Shown piece by piece: positions 8,056-16,257 of a DNA stretch of 41,695 nt; the stretch's first letter is position 1, and the number at the start of each line of letters is the position of its first letter. This DNA is from an uncultured Lachnospiraceae bacterium (GTDB taxonomy: Bacteria > Bacillota > Clostridia > Lachnospirales > Lachnospiraceae). The DNA lies in the NCBI GenBank assembly GCA_902774725.1, contig CACYJP010000029.1, forward strand, positions 1-41,695, read 5' to 3'. Below the pieces are notes generated by a model. It was given only the letters and a program-made list of their open reading frames with translations. It was not told where the DNA came from and did no database searches. The position numbers were made by a program, and so were the translations under genes.

Positions 8056-9849
8056 ATGAGTAAGCAGGAAACATGGACCCAGCCTCAGATAACAGAGCGC
8101 TACGGGATTCCAAGACATATGATAAAAAAATACTTTCCACGCGGAACCAACCGCCACATAAGAACTCGCAAGGGCCAGCATTACACTCTGTATGTTTGGA
8201 CCAACGGGCAGCTTCAGCACGCCCTCAAGCATCCTGAAATCGTTAAGTTTCTGCAAGCTCAGGCTCAGAAGAAAAAGGACGAGCAGGATATCTTTCAGAT
8301 ACAGCAGATATATAATGACTATTCCCCAGACTATTATATAGACAAGGCAAAGGAAAAGAATCGTTCCTTTGTTCTTCATGTGGGACCGACGAACAGCGGA
8401 AAAACCTATGATGCCATCGAGGATATGAAGGCCAACACTCCGGGCACCTACCTCGGACCGCTCCGTCTTCTTGCCCTTGAAATGTATGACAAGGTAAACG
8501 CTTCAGGAATTCCCTGCAGCATGATAACCGGAGAGGAATCTCTCATCACGGAGGATGCTGAGATCATCTCATCAACTATAGAGCTTTGTGATACTAAAAA
8601 ACATTTTAAAACAGCTGTAATCGATGAGGCTCAGCTGATAGCAGACCCGTTCCGTGGAGCTGCATGGCTCAAGGCTATCTGTCTAGTAGACGCTGACGTC
8701 GTTCATATATGTATGGCTCCGGAGGCTCTGGACTATATAGAAAAGCTCATCAAAAGCTTCGGTGCATTTTATTCAGTGGTAAGGCATGAAAGACTCGCGC
8801 CACTTACCTACGCAGGAAGCATAAACGGCTACGAGGACCTGAAGGAAGGGGATGCTCTTATCTGCTTCTCAAGGAAGAGTGTGCTCTCAACAGCTGCACT
8901 TCTTGAGAAAAACGGATTTAAGGCAAGCGTTATCTATGGCGCTCTTCCACCTGAATCCAGAAGAAACGAAGTAAGAAAATATCTGGAAGGAAAGACAACT
9001 GTTGTCGTTGCTACGGATGCAATAGGAATGGGTATCTCACTTCCAATAAAAAGAGTTATATTTACCGAAACAGAGAAGTACGACGGAAAGAGATTCAGAA
9101 CACTTTCTACAGCAGAGATTAAACAGATAGGCGGACGTGCCGGAAGATATGGACTGAACGAATACGGAGAAGTCCTGGTTCTCGGAGAAGATCCGATAAT
9201 AGAAAGAAGACTGGATGGCACTGTACGTGATATCGAAGCGGCATGTATCTCATTTCCGAGATCAATTCTCCAGTCAGATTATCCTCTGAGGCTTCTTCTT
9301 GAGGCATGGCAGAGAATGCCCCGTTCAAAAGACTTCGTCAGAGAGAATATGTTCGATGCCCAGTTCCTTCTTAAGAAGCTGAGCCAGATAAAAATAAAAC
9401 CACCCAGAAAAAAGAAAGGGCAAAGTGCTGACAAAGCACCTTCCCCTCAAATTGATATAAATAAGCTGCTCGAGGAAAACCGCGAGCTTGTTTATGATCT
9501 TATAACATGTCCTGTCGATGTAAAATCAGACGAGCTGGTCGAGTACTACGTGAGATGTTCAGAGGCAATTCTCCGCGGACGATATATACCGCTTCCTGAT
9601 TTCGGAACAGACACACTTATGAACTGTGAGCTGGAATACAAAGGCTACGATGTCCGTCACCAGCTGCTCAGACGCATTGGTCTTCCGGACGAATACAGTC
9701 ACGTACGCCAGACCATCTGTGAAAAGATCAGTGAATTCATGAAAGAAGACAAAGATCAGTACATCAGAAGATGTCGCTACTGCGGAAAAGAGCTTCCTAT
9801 CGGCAGCATATATAACTTCTGCGATGAATGCTATTACTATCGTGACTGA
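8056..9849 (+). CDS. SUV3-like superfamily 2 RNA helicase with C-terminal zinc ribbon
   Basis: The core resembles eukaryotic mitochondrial SUV3 RNA helicases. Motif I is GPTNSGKT at residues 110-117, followed by GTYLGPLRLLALEMYDKVNASGIPC and TGEE, which are closely SUV3-like. Motif II is DEAQ at 190-193. Motifs V and VI appear as ATDAIGMGISLP and QIGGRAGRYG. The first 70 residues include ITERYGIPRHMIKKYFP, which looks like a small DNA/RNA-binding fold. The extreme C-terminus has CRYC...CDEC, a likely zinc ribbon not part of classical SUV3. A role in RNA remodelling or decay is inferred. The start is the first ATG of the frame, but AAGGA abuts it with almost no spacing. A terminator follows at 9866-9899. 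Confidence 0.85.
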   Translation: MSKQETWTQPQITERYGIPRHMIKKYFPRGTNRHIRTRKGQHYTLYVWTNGQLQHALKHPEIVKFLQAQAQKKKDEQDIFQIQQIYNDYSPDYYIDKAKEKNRSFVLHVGPTNSGKTYDAIEDMKANTPGTYLGPLRLLALEMYDKVNASGIPCSMITGEESLITEDAEIISSTIELCDTKKHFKTAVIDEAQLIADPFRGAAWLKAICLVDADVVHICMAPEALDYIEKLIKSFGAFYSVVRHERLAPLTYAGSINGYEDLKEGDALICFSRKSVLSTAALLEKNGFKASVIYGALPPESRRNEVRKYLEGKTTVVVATDAIGMGISLPIKRVIFTETEKYDGKRFRTLSTAEIKQIGGRAGRYGLNEYGEVLVLGEDPIIERRLDGTVRDIEAACISFPRSILQSDYPLRLLLEAWQRMPRSKDFVRENMFDAQFLLKKLSQIKIKPPRKKKGQSADKAPSPQIDINKLLEENRELVYDLITCPVDVKSDELVEYYVRCSEAILRGRYIPLPDFGTDTLMNCELEYKGYDVRHQLLRRIGLPDEYSHVRQTICEKISEFMKEDKDQYIRRCRYCGKELPIGSIYNFCDECYYYRD

Positions 9850-9865
9850 TCATATAAATAAAACC

Positions 9866-9899
9866 AAAAGGCTATGCACTCTCGTGCACAGCCTTTTTT
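9866..9899. terminator. Shared terminator between convergent helicase and PqqD-like genes
   Basis: AAAGGCT-A-TGCAC (9867-9879) pairs with GTGCA-C-AGCCTTT (9884-9896) around a TCTC loop, with a T run after it on the plus strand. On the minus strand the tract after the stem is TTTTGGTTTTATTT. The hairpin overlaps the last codons and the stop of the minus-strand gene. Confidence 0.8.
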
Positions 9900-10237
9900 A
9901 TAATAAATCCATATTCATCAAGCATCTTCATATACTTCGCCAGCCTTGGATAAAGCGGTTCGGCTTCTTCGCCGAAATGCTCCTTTACCAGCTGACCGAT
10001 GTCATATACATTTCTCTCTCCATCTATAAGCGGCCAGATGAAACTGCCCATTTCTTCAAGATGGAGCTGTGAAACCTTAGGTTTCTTTAGAAGCTTCTGG
10101 GCGATGCGATTGAAGGCACCACGATTCTCTATAAAGATCGTGACATTTCCTTCATCGTCCTTTTCCCATCTATACTTATCTGAATGTTCATACACAAAGT
10201 CCAGATAATTCTTTGAGGTTTTCTTTGATTTATCCAT
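9872..10237 (-). CDS. PqqD family (RRE-like) small protein
   Basis: The 121-residue protein has the PqqD-type winged-helix pattern: FNRIAQKLLKKPKVSQLHLEEMGSFIWPLIDGERNVYDIGQLVKEHFG, then LYPRLAKYMKMLDEYGFI. PqqD-like domains are best known as peptide-recognition elements in RiPP biosynthesis, but stand-alone versions of unknown role are common. Its ATG overlaps the TAA of the OPT transporter gene (TAATG), so the two are translationally coupled and probably work together. No radical-SAM enzyme or precursor peptide is nearby, so a RiPP pathway is not supported here. Confidence 0.75.
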   Translation of the reverse strand: MDKSKKTSKNYLDFVYEHSDKYRWEKDDEGNVTIFIENRGAFNRIAQKLLKKPKVSQLHLEEMGSFIWPLIDGERNVYDIGQLVKEHFGEEAEPLYPRLAKYMKMLDEYGFIIKKAVHESA

Positions 10238-12153
10238 TACTCACTCGCTTCTGTCTCTGTTTTCTCAGGCGCAGCATCCTTCTTGATTGCAAATATATAA
10301 GTGAGTATGCAGAGAACAACCAGAAGAACAATACCACCTATTGAACCGGTATCTAATTTCTGTGAAAGATTCATCTTTTCCTCAAGTCCTGCTACTGCAA
10401 GAACAGCAAGAATAATTCCTACAAGTCCTTCGCCGGCAATCATACCTGAACAGAACAGAACTCCGCTTCCGGCATCGCCTTCCTTTGACTTTTTCTTCTT
10501 ATCAACTATCCATCTGATGATACCACCTGCCATGATAGGTGTTGAAAGCTCAAGCGGCAGATAAAGACCGATAGCAACAGGAAGAACAGGTATTCCGAGG
10601 ATTTCAACAGTTACGGCAGCAAATGCACCAATTGCGATAAGTCCCCATGGAAGATTTCCATCCATAACTCCTTCAACGATCATCTTCATAAGTGTTGCCT
10701 GTGGAGCAGAGATAGCAGATGAACCGAAGCCCCATGCATTATTGAGGAGTATCATTACCCAGCCGATTGCAATTGCTGAAACAAACGCACCGATAAGCTC
10801 ACCAATCTGCTGCTTCTTAGGTGTAGCACCAAGTATAAATCCAGTCTTCAGATCCTGTGAAGTATCTCCAGCCATAGCAGCGATGATACAGATGATAGAA
10901 CCGATGGCAATCGCTCCAACCATACCTGCAGAACCTGTAGTTCCTGTCATCTTAAGCGCAATAAATGTAGAGAATAGAAGTGTAGCAATCGCCATTCCTG
11001 AAACAGGGTTATTACTGCTTCCTACAAGACCAACCATACGTGATGAAACTGTTCCGAAGAAGAAACCAAATATAACTACCAGGATAGCTCCGACAAATGA
11101 AACAGGGATATCAGGGAAGAGCCATATAGCAAGAATACATACAACGATTCCGCCAATTACCACTCTCATATCAAGATCTTTATCTGTTCTTTTTGCGCTG
11201 CCCTTACTTCCCTTTATAGACTTCATAGAACTCTTAAAGGTTGATGCTATAAGCGGCATCGACTTAATAAGACTGAATATACCACCGGCCGCAACCATAC
11301 CTGCACCTATATATCTGATATAGTTGCTCCAGATTGCATCCGCTCCGCCTTCAGCATATATAGCTGATATCGACTCTGTTCCCGGGAAAATAACTGTATC
11401 TCCGCCAAATGTAACGATGGCCGGAATAAGTACAAACCATCCAAGCACACCACCGGCAAGAAGATAAGCAGATATCTTTGCTCCGCAGATATAACCTACT
11501 CCCACAAGTGCAGGATATACCTCAGTAGAAATAGCAGTCTTAAGTGACTTAATAGGCGCTGCCACAGCTCCCGGAATAACCTTTATTCCATCTACAAGGA
11601 ATTTACAAACTGCCGCAATTCCCATTCCCGCAAAAACAGTCTTTGCACTGGAACCACCATTTTCTCCCGCAAGAAGAACCTCTGCACAAGCAGTTCCTTC
11701 AGGATATGGAAGCACACCGTGCTCCTTAACTATAAGTGCATTTCTCAGAGGAATCATAAACAGAACTCCGAGAACACCACCACAAAGTGAAATAAGAGAA
11801 ATAGTTATCAGACTTGGTGTGTCTGTAACACCTTCCTTTGCCCAAAGGAAGATCGCAGGAATAGTAAATATCGCACCTGCCGCAAGAGACTCACCGGCAG
11901 AACCTATGGTCTGAACCATGTTGCTCTCAAGCACTGAATCCTTTTTCATTATGATACGTATTACACCCATTGAAATAACAGCTGCAGGAATTGACGCTGA
12001 TATAGTCATACCAACTCTCAGTCCCAGATACGCATTTGCTGCACCAAATACAATTGCAAGAATTATACCTATTCCAATCGATGTAAATGTAAACTCTGGC
12101 GTTATTTTTTCTGCCGGGATATACGGCTTAAACTCCTTGTTATTCTCACTCAT
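10237..12153 (-). CDS. OPT family oligopeptide/metal-chelate transporter
   Basis: A 638-residue, strongly hydrophobic polytopic membrane protein of the oligopeptide transporter (OPT) superfamily. Typical features are the N-terminal FTFTSIGIGIILAIVFGAANAYLGLRVGMTISASIPAAVISMG, the central GDTSQDLKTGFILGATPKKQQIGELIG loop, and the late VAIGLYLPLELSTPI. OPT proteins import peptides or metal-chelate complexes with protons; the substrate here cannot be read from sequence. GAGGA precedes the ATG and a good promoter lies at 12218-12246. The last base of its stop codon region overlaps the start of the PqqD-like gene. Confidence 0.9.
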   Translation of the reverse strand: MSENNKEFKPYIPAEKITPEFTFTSIGIGIILAIVFGAANAYLGLRVGMTISASIPAAVISMGVIRIIMKKDSVLESNMVQTIGSAGESLAAGAIFTIPAIFLWAKEGVTDTPSLITISLISLCGGVLGVLFMIPLRNALIVKEHGVLPYPEGTACAEVLLAGENGGSSAKTVFAGMGIAAVCKFLVDGIKVIPGAVAAPIKSLKTAISTEVYPALVGVGYICGAKISAYLLAGGVLGWFVLIPAIVTFGGDTVIFPGTESISAIYAEGGADAIWSNYIRYIGAGMVAAGGIFSLIKSMPLIASTFKSSMKSIKGSKGSAKRTDKDLDMRVVIGGIVVCILAIWLFPDIPVSFVGAILVVIFGFFFGTVSSRMVGLVGSSNNPVSGMAIATLLFSTFIALKMTGTTGSAGMVGAIAIGSIICIIAAMAGDTSQDLKTGFILGATPKKQQIGELIGAFVSAIAIGWVMILLNNAWGFGSSAISAPQATLMKMIVEGVMDGNLPWGLIAIGAFAAVTVEILGIPVLPVAIGLYLPLELSTPIMAGGIIRWIVDKKKKSKEGDAGSGVLFCSGMIAGEGLVGIILAVLAVAGLEEKMNLSQKLDTGSIGGIVLLVVLCILTYIFAIKKDAAPEKTETEASE

Positions 12154-12217
12154 TTTTAATTCCTCTTCTAAAATCTCTTTTATATTTATTTCGAGTAATT
12201 ATTTTGCACGCTGTGTT

Positions 12218-12246
12218 AGTATAACTGTTATGTTGTGTAAAGGCAA
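12218..12246 (-). promoter_or_regulatory. Predicted sigma-A promoter of the OPT-PqqD operon
   Basis: TTGCCT (12241-12246) and TATACT (12218-12223) on the minus strand are 17 bp apart, about 65 bp upstream of the OPT start codon. Confidence 0.6.
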
Positions 12247-12300
12247 CTGTTTTCGTATATTAAGACAAGCTTTTCATAATAAAAGCAAGTTTTTCGTCAT

Positions 12301-12329
12301 TTGACATAAACTACGTAAGGCCTTAGAAT
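12301..12329 (+). promoter_or_regulatory. Predicted sigma-A promoter of the L,D-transpeptidase gene
   Basis: A perfect TTGACA (12301-12306) is followed after 17 bp by TAGAAT (12324-12329). The ATG lies 54 bp downstream with GGAGGA at 12371-12376. Confidence 0.75.
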
Positions 12330-12382
12330 TATATGACATACGGAAAATCACTATTTTCTTATGAAAAGACGGAGGACCAAAA

Positions 12383-13459
12383 ATGACCTTAATTAAGAAA
12401 CTGACTTTGTTTTTCCTTGTTTCTATGATCACCTTCAGCAGTACTTTTTCATCAAATGCCGCTGAAAATAAAAGCAACGAAGCAAAAGAAAACCCACAGG
12501 CAAAATGGGTGGCATCTAACGGAAGATGGTGGTATGACAAGGGTGATGGAACATATGGAAAAAGCGAATTCATAGATGGCTACTGGCTCGACGAAGACGG
12601 CTGGTATGTTTCAGGCTGGTACGGAAAATGGTATCAGGATAAATCCGGCTGGTGGTACCAGTCAGGCACGTGGTATCCAAGGAACAGCTGGCAGAAAATA
12701 GACGGAAGCTGGTACTATTTTGACGCTAATGGATATATGGCTCATTCTAGATGGCTAAAGTCCGGCAGATATTGGTACTATCTCACAGATACTGGAGCTA
12801 TGGCTGTAAGTACAACAATTGATAACTATAAGCTGGACGAAAACGGAAGATGGACAGATGATCCGAATTCTGTCGAAAAACTTATTCCGAAAACTAAGAC
12901 AGCCAAAAAGACTGACCAGATAGTTCTCGTAGTAGGAAATGATTTAAGCTTGTGGGAGAAGCAAAAGGACGGAACCTGGAAGGCCGGTGAGTCTATGTAC
13001 TGCGGCCATGGTAAAAACGGCTTCAGCTTCCCTGAAAACAGAAGAATGGGTGACAAGACCACACCAAAGGGATCCTTTGAACTGCTATATGCATTTGGAA
13101 AGGCTGCTAATCCGGGAACCTCGATGAACTATTACCCTATAACTCCGAATTCATACCTTTCATCAGAAAAGGATACCTATAACCAGTGGGTTGAAAGCGA
13201 AACACCTTTGATCGGCGAACATCTTACTGATTACTATCAGTATAAATATGCTGTAAACATCGGCTTCAATGTTAATCCAACCACCTACGGTATCGGAGCA
13301 GGTATCTTCCTTCACTGCAAGAGCAACACATCCTGGAACACCTCCGGCTGTGTCAGCCTTACAGAAGAAAATATGGTATGGCTCCTTAAGAAGCTGAAAA
13401 ACGGAGCCTATATGATAATCGTTGAAGATGAGTCCGAGATAGTATCAAGAGATCTGTAA
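12383..13459 (+). CDS. Secreted L,D-transpeptidase with aromatic cell-wall-binding repeats
   Basis: An N-terminal signal peptide (MTLIKKLTLFFLVSMITFSS, cleavage near SNAA) is followed by about five copies of a Trp/Tyr-rich choline-binding-like repeat (SWYYFDANGYM, YWYYLTDTGAM type) over residues 35-155. After a Lys/Thr linker comes a YkuD-type domain from about residue 178. The catalytic region has His311 in FLHCKS and Cys323 in SGCVS. L,D-transpeptidases make 3-3 cross-links in peptidoglycan or attach proteins to it. The aromatic repeats suggest attachment to the wall or to its polymers. The gene is monocistronic: its own promoter lies upstream and a 13-bp hairpin downstream. No acceptor or substrate preference can be read. 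Confidence 0.9.
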   Translation: MTLIKKLTLFFLVSMITFSSTFSSNAAENKSNEAKENPQAKWVASNGRWWYDKGDGTYGKSEFIDGYWLDEDGWYVSGWYGKWYQDKSGWWYQSGTWYPRNSWQKIDGSWYYFDANGYMAHSRWLKSGRYWYYLTDTGAMAVSTTIDNYKLDENGRWTDDPNSVEKLIPKTKTAKKTDQIVLVVGNDLSLWEKQKDGTWKAGESMYCGHGKNGFSFPENRRMGDKTTPKGSFELLYAFGKAANPGTSMNYYPITPNSYLSSEKDTYNQWVESETPLIGEHLTDYYQYKYAVNIGFNVNPTTYGIGAGIFLHCKSNTSWNTSGCVSLTEENMVWLLKKLKNGAYMIIVEDESEIVSRDL

Positions 13460-13518
13460 ATTATTTTAGATATATATACATAGCTACAAATAACAAAACA
13501 ACAACTAAACAACACAAC

Positions 13519-13550
13519 AAAACAGCATGTCACACTCGACATGCTGTTTT
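13519..13550. terminator. Bidirectional terminator between L,D-transpeptidase and rimI
   Basis: A perfect 13-bp stem, AAAACAGCATGTC (13519-13531) with GACATGCTGTTTT (13538-13550), has a 6-base loop. T residues close the stem on the plus strand, and a T-rich tract follows on the minus strand. The inner core is nearly the same as the terminator at 34644-34673. Confidence 0.75.
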
Positions 13551-13604
13551 AACATTATTGTTTTCCATTATTTTTTTACATTATTATTTCATATGCTTTT
13601 TTCA

Positions 13605-14024
13605 TCATACAGATATAATCTTCTGAAAAATCAGCGCATCGTCCTCGGGATTATGGTAATAATTTTTCCTTACAAATATATCCGCAAAGCCGAACTTTTT
13701 ATAAAGGGCAACTGCTGATATGTTGTGCGCTCTTACCTCCAGACTCACCCTCTCAGCACCCGCTTCCGTGAGCTCATCGAGCATACTCTGCATCAGTCTT
13801 GCAGCTATACCCTTCCTTCGGTACCTCTTATCTACTGCGATTCGGAGCAGCTCAGCATCTCCCTGAACATCCGAATAAATAACATAACCAACCACTCTGC
13901 CATCTCTTTTTTCCATCAGCAGATGGTTATAATCATGTTCAAAGCTGTCCTCAAGACTTTTCTCATCCCACGGATCAGAGAAATTGTCTCTTTCAATTCG
14001 AGCGATTTCCGAAAACCCTCTCAT
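13605..14024 (-). CDS. rimI: Ribosomal protein S18 alanine N-acetyltransferase-like GNAT protein
   Basis: A GNAT acetyltransferase. The acetyl-CoA loop is VDKRYRRKGIAARLMQ, and LEVRAHNISAVALYKKFGF is typical of RimI, as is the early IERDNFSDPW. RimI acetylates the N-terminus of ribosomal protein S18 and is commonly encoded with tsaB/tsaE/tsaD, as here. The frame opens at an ATG just before the second helix, so the usual first beta strand (about 10 residues) is missing. A TGA precedes it in frame. The +1-shifted frame just upstream encodes VRLRHER, which looks like that missing strand. Either the protein is short at its N-terminus or there is a frameshift here. It lies 53 bp downstream of the NlpC gene. 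Confidence 0.8.
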   Translation of the reverse strand: MRGFSEIARIERDNFSDPWDEKSLEDSFEHDYNHLLMEKRDGRVVGYVIYSDVQGDAELLRIAVDKRYRRKGIAARLMQSMLDELTEAGAERVSLEVRAHNISAVALYKKFGFADIFVRKNYYHNPEDDALIFQKIISV

Positions 14025-14039
14025 GCCTCAAGCGTACCT

Positions 14040-14082
14040 CTTTTGCAATTACTCTTTTGCAATTACTCTTTTTACAATTACT
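14040..14082. repeat. Three tandem 14-15-bp units at the NlpC gene stop codon
   Basis: CTTTTGCAATTACT occurs at 14040-14053 and 14054-14067, with a diverged third unit, CTTTTTACAATTACT, at 14068-14082. The third unit contains the stop codon of the NlpC/P60 gene. Copies therefore appear to be tandem duplications of the stop region, just upstream of rimI. Confidence 0.85.
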
Positions 14083-15508
14083 TTGTTACATATACAGCCT
14101 TATCAGCATACCACCTGTAACCATTGGTCTGGTCTCCTGCCTCAAGTGTCTGACCATTTCCGATATAGAGTGCCACATGACCTATACCTGTACCATAATC
14201 ATTATCAATATCTCCTGACATATAGAACAGAAGGTCTCCAGGCTGAACCTCTGAAATCCAAACCTCATTACTCTGATAGGTTGAATACTGCATTCCTGCA
14301 TTATGAGGGATATTATATCCCTGGCTTGCCCATGATAGCATAGTAAAGCCTGAACAGTCCGTACCTGCTATTGTCTGTCCACCGTATACGTAAGGGAAAC
14401 CAAGAACTCTTGATGCGTACTGAACTACATTATTCTTAGTAGCAGAACCTGTTCCGCCCATAGGAGGAACAGTCATAAGACGCTCTCCATAATAGTTAGC
14501 ATATCCGTTAGCATCAAAATTGATATAAGTATTATCTATTATTTCTGTTGAGTTCTTAGCCTGCCAGCCGTTTTCATCCCAGAGCTGATAACCGGTACCA
14601 TCCCAGTACCAGTATGCTGTTGCTCCGGTCCAGGCACCACTATGGTCTATCCAGTAACCATCTATCCACTGACCGGTTTCTTTTCCTTCCTTATCCATCG
14701 CTCCACACTGAAGAGTTCCGTCAAAGTTGAAATAATAATAGGTTCCTCCGATATTTCTCCATGTGGATCTAACCATATATCCCCACTCATCGAAGTAATA
14801 CCATTTTCCTTCTATCTTCTGCCACTGGCTTACAGGATACCAGTTAGATGTATCCCAGATATACCAGCCCCAGTCATCCTTATACCAGGTCATTTCTTCC
14901 TTATATGTCCAGCAGCCATCTGCATCCAGCCAGCAGCCATCCTGCCATCCGTTTGTATAAAGACCAAGGCCTTCCATCTTATTACCGAAGTAATACCATT
15001 TTCCTTCTATTTCCTTCCATCCGATTGGAAGAAAGCCCTCAGAATCAAAATAGTATTTATTACCATCAGCGCTTCTCCATCCGATAGCAAGACTTAAGTT
15101 ATCCTCAACGAAAACATAACCCTCTTTTCCGGTTGCTCTGTCTCTGATATTTACCAGTCCTGTTTCCTGTTTTTCAACTGTCCCGTTAACAGCATCACTT
15201 ACGCTGAAGTTGCCAAGATAATAAGGCTTGTTATTTATCTTCTGATATCCTGTCTTAAGGCTTCCCTTTTCATCAAAGTAATAACGTATACCCTTGATCA
15301 TCTTAAAGCCTTTGACCATCTTATTATTCTCGTAGTATGAAACTCCGTTTTCGTTATACTCCCAGCCCTTTTTCTCCTCTGCCTGGGAATATTGTTCACT
15401 TTGGTACTCTCCTGCATCCTTTGCATATGCAGAAGTTGTATTTATTCCTGATAAAGCTATACCTGCGCAGCATATTGAAGCTACGAGCTTTGCTGTCCTT
15501 TTCTTCAT
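14078..15508 (-). CDS. Secreted NlpC/P60 peptidase with aromatic cell-wall-binding repeats
   Basis: Signal peptide (MKKRTAKLVASICCAGIALSG, cleavage near AYAKD). Residues about 45-340 carry many GWK-x-GKWYYF-type repeats resembling choline-binding modules. The C-terminal 115 residues are an NlpC/P60 (C40) domain, with Cys385 in TDCSGF and His444 in GHVALYIG. In the third catalytic position, where many relatives have His, this protein has LEAGD. C40 enzymes cut peptidoglycan stem peptides. The start codon overlaps the tsaB stop (TAATG), so this wall enzyme is translationally coupled to a tRNA-modification gene. rimI follows after a tandem-repeat spacer. Confidence 0.9.
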   Translation of the reverse strand: MKKRTAKLVASICCAGIALSGINTTSAYAKDAGEYQSEQYSQAEEKKGWEYNENGVSYYENNKMVKGFKMIKGIRYYFDEKGSLKTGYQKINNKPYYLGNFSVSDAVNGTVEKQETGLVNIRDRATGKEGYVFVEDNLSLAIGWRSADGNKYYFDSEGFLPIGWKEIEGKWYYFGNKMEGLGLYTNGWQDGCWLDADGCWTYKEEMTWYKDDWGWYIWDTSNWYPVSQWQKIEGKWYYFDEWGYMVRSTWRNIGGTYYYFNFDGTLQCGAMDKEGKETGQWIDGYWIDHSGAWTGATAYWYWDGTGYQLWDENGWQAKNSTEIIDNTYINFDANGYANYYGERLMTVPPMGGTGSATKNNVVQYASRVLGFPYVYGGQTIAGTDCSGFTMLSWASQGYNIPHNAGMQYSTYQSNEVWISEVQPGDLLFYMSGDIDNDYGTGIGHVALYIGNGQTLEAGDQTNGYRWYADKAVYVTK

Positions 15509-16257
15509 TATTTTTCTGTTTCCTCCAGTTGTTTTTTCTCGTCCTTTACTCTCTCTGCCTGAGACTTTCTCAGATACTCAGGGGCAAAATCATCTGCATT
15601 TATAAAACTTTTTTCCTTGTACAAAAGCTCTCCATAGGCCGCGATTGATGCACCTCTCTGACGATTCAGACTTGCCGGTGCCATTTTACACGGAACCTTT
15701 ATCTCGTCCCATATAGTCTTCTCATATATCGGAATTCCGTCTCCGACAAATGTAACTCCCTGCGGTGCTGAAGCTTCTCTCCCGTCGCATACAAGATTTA
15801 TTTTTTCGATCAGCTGATGGATATCCATCGGTTCCTGATCCATAATCACCTCTACGCCACCGGTAACCCTGTAAAGCCCGGTATATACCTGGTTTCTTCT
15901 GGCATCAATAATAGGGCATATGACACCATCCGCACCCCACATATTAAATGCAAGTCCCTCACAGGTCTTGACCGGCACAATCGGCTTATCGATTGCCATC
16001 GCCAGTCCCTTCGCTGTAGCCGCCCCAATCCTGAGTCCTGTAAAGGAGCCCGGCCCGGAAGCAATAGCGATAGCATCCAGCTCTTCCATTTTTACCTCAG
16101 AGGTTTTCATCACCTCATCGATCATCGGTAGAAGCGTTTCAGAGTGCGTCTTCTTATGATTCATCGTATATTCAGCTATAAGTGTATCTCCGTCAACTAT
16201 GGCAACCGAAGCCACCATTCCGGAGCTTTCTATTCCAAGTATCTTCAAGTCTCTCAC
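15508..16257 (-). CDS. tsaB: tRNA threonylcarbamoyladenosine biosynthesis protein TsaB
   Basis: TsaB is the scaffold partner of TsaD in t6A synthesis. It has the ASKHA-like N-terminus LGIESSGMVASVAIVDGD, then KKTHSETLLPMIDEVM, and the diagnostic IASGPGSFTGLRIGAATAKGLA. Length 249 is normal. The start is GTG at 16255-16257, immediately after the tsaE TAG, so the two genes abut with no spacer. The C-terminal tail is Glu/Lys-rich. Its stop overlaps the ATG of the wall-hydrolase gene. Confidence 0.95.
   Translation of the reverse strand: MRDLKILGIESSGMVASVAIVDGDTLIAEYTMNHKKTHSETLLPMIDEVMKTSEVKMEELDAIAIASGPGSFTGLRIGAATAKGLAMAIDKPIVPVKTCEGLAFNMWGADGVICPIIDARRNQVYTGLYRVTGGVEVIMDQEPMDIHQLIEKINLVCDGREASAPQGVTFVGDGIPIYEKTIWDEIKVPCKMAPASLNRQRGASIAAYGELLYKEKSFINADDFAPEYLRKSQAERVKDEKKQLEETEK

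Noticed and set aside
9872-12153. RiPP biosynthesis cluster suggested by the PqqD-like protein
   Set aside because: No radical-SAM enzyme, cyclodehydratase, lanthionine synthetase or small precursor ORF is nearby.
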